Source of the DNA: CAYOHR01 sp964512145
GTDB lineage: Bacteria > Bacteroidota > Bacteroidia > Flavobacteriales_G > JALEGO01
NCBI GenBank assembly: GCA_964512145.1
Contig: CAZEIM010000042.1
Location: 1 to 23,964, forward strand
Direction of reading: 5' to 3'
DNA length: 23,964 nt
Shown: positions 23,279-23,964 of the stretch, piece by piece
Numbering within the stretch: position 1 is the first letter of the stretch
How the letters are laid out: every line of letters starts with the position of its first letter
Notes under the pieces: model-generated
Databases searched by the model: none
What the model was told of the DNA's origin: nothing
Seen by the model: the letters and a program-made list of their open reading frames with translations, nothing else
Position numbers and translations under genes: made by a program

Positions 23279-23652
23279 ATGAGTAAAACAGCAGAAGCGT
23301 TTTAATTTTTGGTATTTATTTAGGCCTTATTGGACTAATGCTTTTACTAATTCCCAATGTGTTAATCACTCCTTTTGGTATACAATCAACTAACGAAGTA
23401 TGGATAAGGCTTTCGGGGATTTTACTAATGGCTCTTTCTGTTTACTATATTCTTGGAGCTAAGTATGAAATTGTAGTTATAATGAAAGCAACGGCTTTTA
23501 TTCGCCTTACAATCATTTTTTTCTTTACTGCCTTTGCTATTCTTGATATGACCTCTCCGAATATTATAATTTTTTCAGTTTTTGACTTCGCAGGAGGTAC
23601 GTGGACGCTTTTAATGTTAAAAAATGAAGGGCACTTTAATCGTAATAAATGA
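23279..23652 (+). pseudogene. Small four-helix membrane protein gene with a one-base frameshift near the start
   Basis: The ATG at 23279 reads MSKTAEAF and then TAA (23303-23305). In the next frame from 23302 the sequence continues LIFGIYLGLIGLMLLLIPNV and stays open to TGA at 23650. One more T in the run 23300-23303 would join the two into a protein of about 124 residues. The remainder has four hydrophobic segments: LIFGIYLGLIGLMLLLIPNV, RLSGILLMALSVYYILGA, RLTIIFFFTAFAIL and IIIFSVFDFAGGTWTLLML, so it is a small inner-membrane protein of unknown role. Because the missing base is in a homopolymer, a sequencing error is as likely as a true null allele. A shorter start at ATG 23338 would lose the first helix. 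The final 312 nt (23653-23964) are AT-rich and show no gene or structure that I can support. Confidence 0.66.
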
Positions 23653-23964
23653 AAGGATTCATTATCATTAAAGAACTAAACTAATGCTGAAACTCTAACA
23701 AAAAATTGAATATTTTTATAAAACCCTAAAACAAATTTTTTAAACTATTCATTCAATAGTTGTATCATTAAGAACAAACACGTTTTCTAATATTTAATAA
23801 ATATCAAAACAATAAAACAAAATCGACTTCTATTAGGTTTATTAAACTATTCTCGTTAATAACTTTTTTATAGTTCAATATACAAGAATAACATATAGTC
23901 TTATCTTAGCATAAAAAAAATTATGATAAATGGAGATTTTTTTTTCAATAAAATTTAAATGAAA

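Overview
The window looks like a low-GC Bacteroidota chromosome fragment from a draft or metagenome assembly. Evidence: a PorX-type regulator of type IX secretion, a PorE-like TPR/propeller protein, DUF2795, DUF6268 and DUF2147 proteins, Bacteroidota-style lipoprotein signals and TAnnTTTG promoter boxes. I cannot place it to genus. Two 32-base N runs (4202-4233, 4519-4550) and a damaged gene end at base 1 show draft quality.

Layout. 1-200: 3' end of an rfbA-like gene. 204-3265 (minus): tadA, porX and an MsrB-MsrA fusion. 3317-6593 (plus): two lipoprotein genes, each cut by an N run, then a DUF2147 gene and an outer-membrane DUF6268 protein; the last three are tightly packed. 6597-9891 (minus): queG overlapping pbpC. 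9957-11150 (minus): three small genes (Cys-containing lipoprotein, unknown 148-aa protein, Cys/His-rich secreted protein). 11185-14963 (minus): a flavoprotein of the disulfide-reductase fold lacking the redox cysteines, 2 nt before a TPR-PD40-OmpA-like-DUF1573 protein. 15189-15410 (plus): DUF2795 with a textbook promoter. 15430-16083 (minus): beta-carbonic anhydrase. 16342-19050 (plus): a K+-dependent-type membrane pyrophosphatase fused to a YceI domain.

The right end (19190-23964) is accessory. A small GIY-YIG nuclease gene has three palindromic repeats sharing the core TCGACAAGCTC just upstream of its start, the layout of a REP element with its cognate nuclease. Next is a single-chain MmeI-like (type IIL) restriction-modification gene coupled by a 2-nt gap to an unknown 162-aa gene. 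Upstream of it lie a perfect 20-bp inverted repeat and an 81-bp nested hairpin element, then a small membrane protein gene whose start is separated from its body by a one-base frameshift.

The core part is housekeeping: tRNA modification (tadA, queG), cell wall (pbpC), methionine sulfoxide repair, secretion control (porX), CO2/bicarbonate (can) and energy (hppA). The strongest candidates for something undescribed are the GIY-YIG/palindrome unit, the pyrophosphatase-YceI fusion, and the unknown partner of the type IIL gene with its palindromic upstream region.
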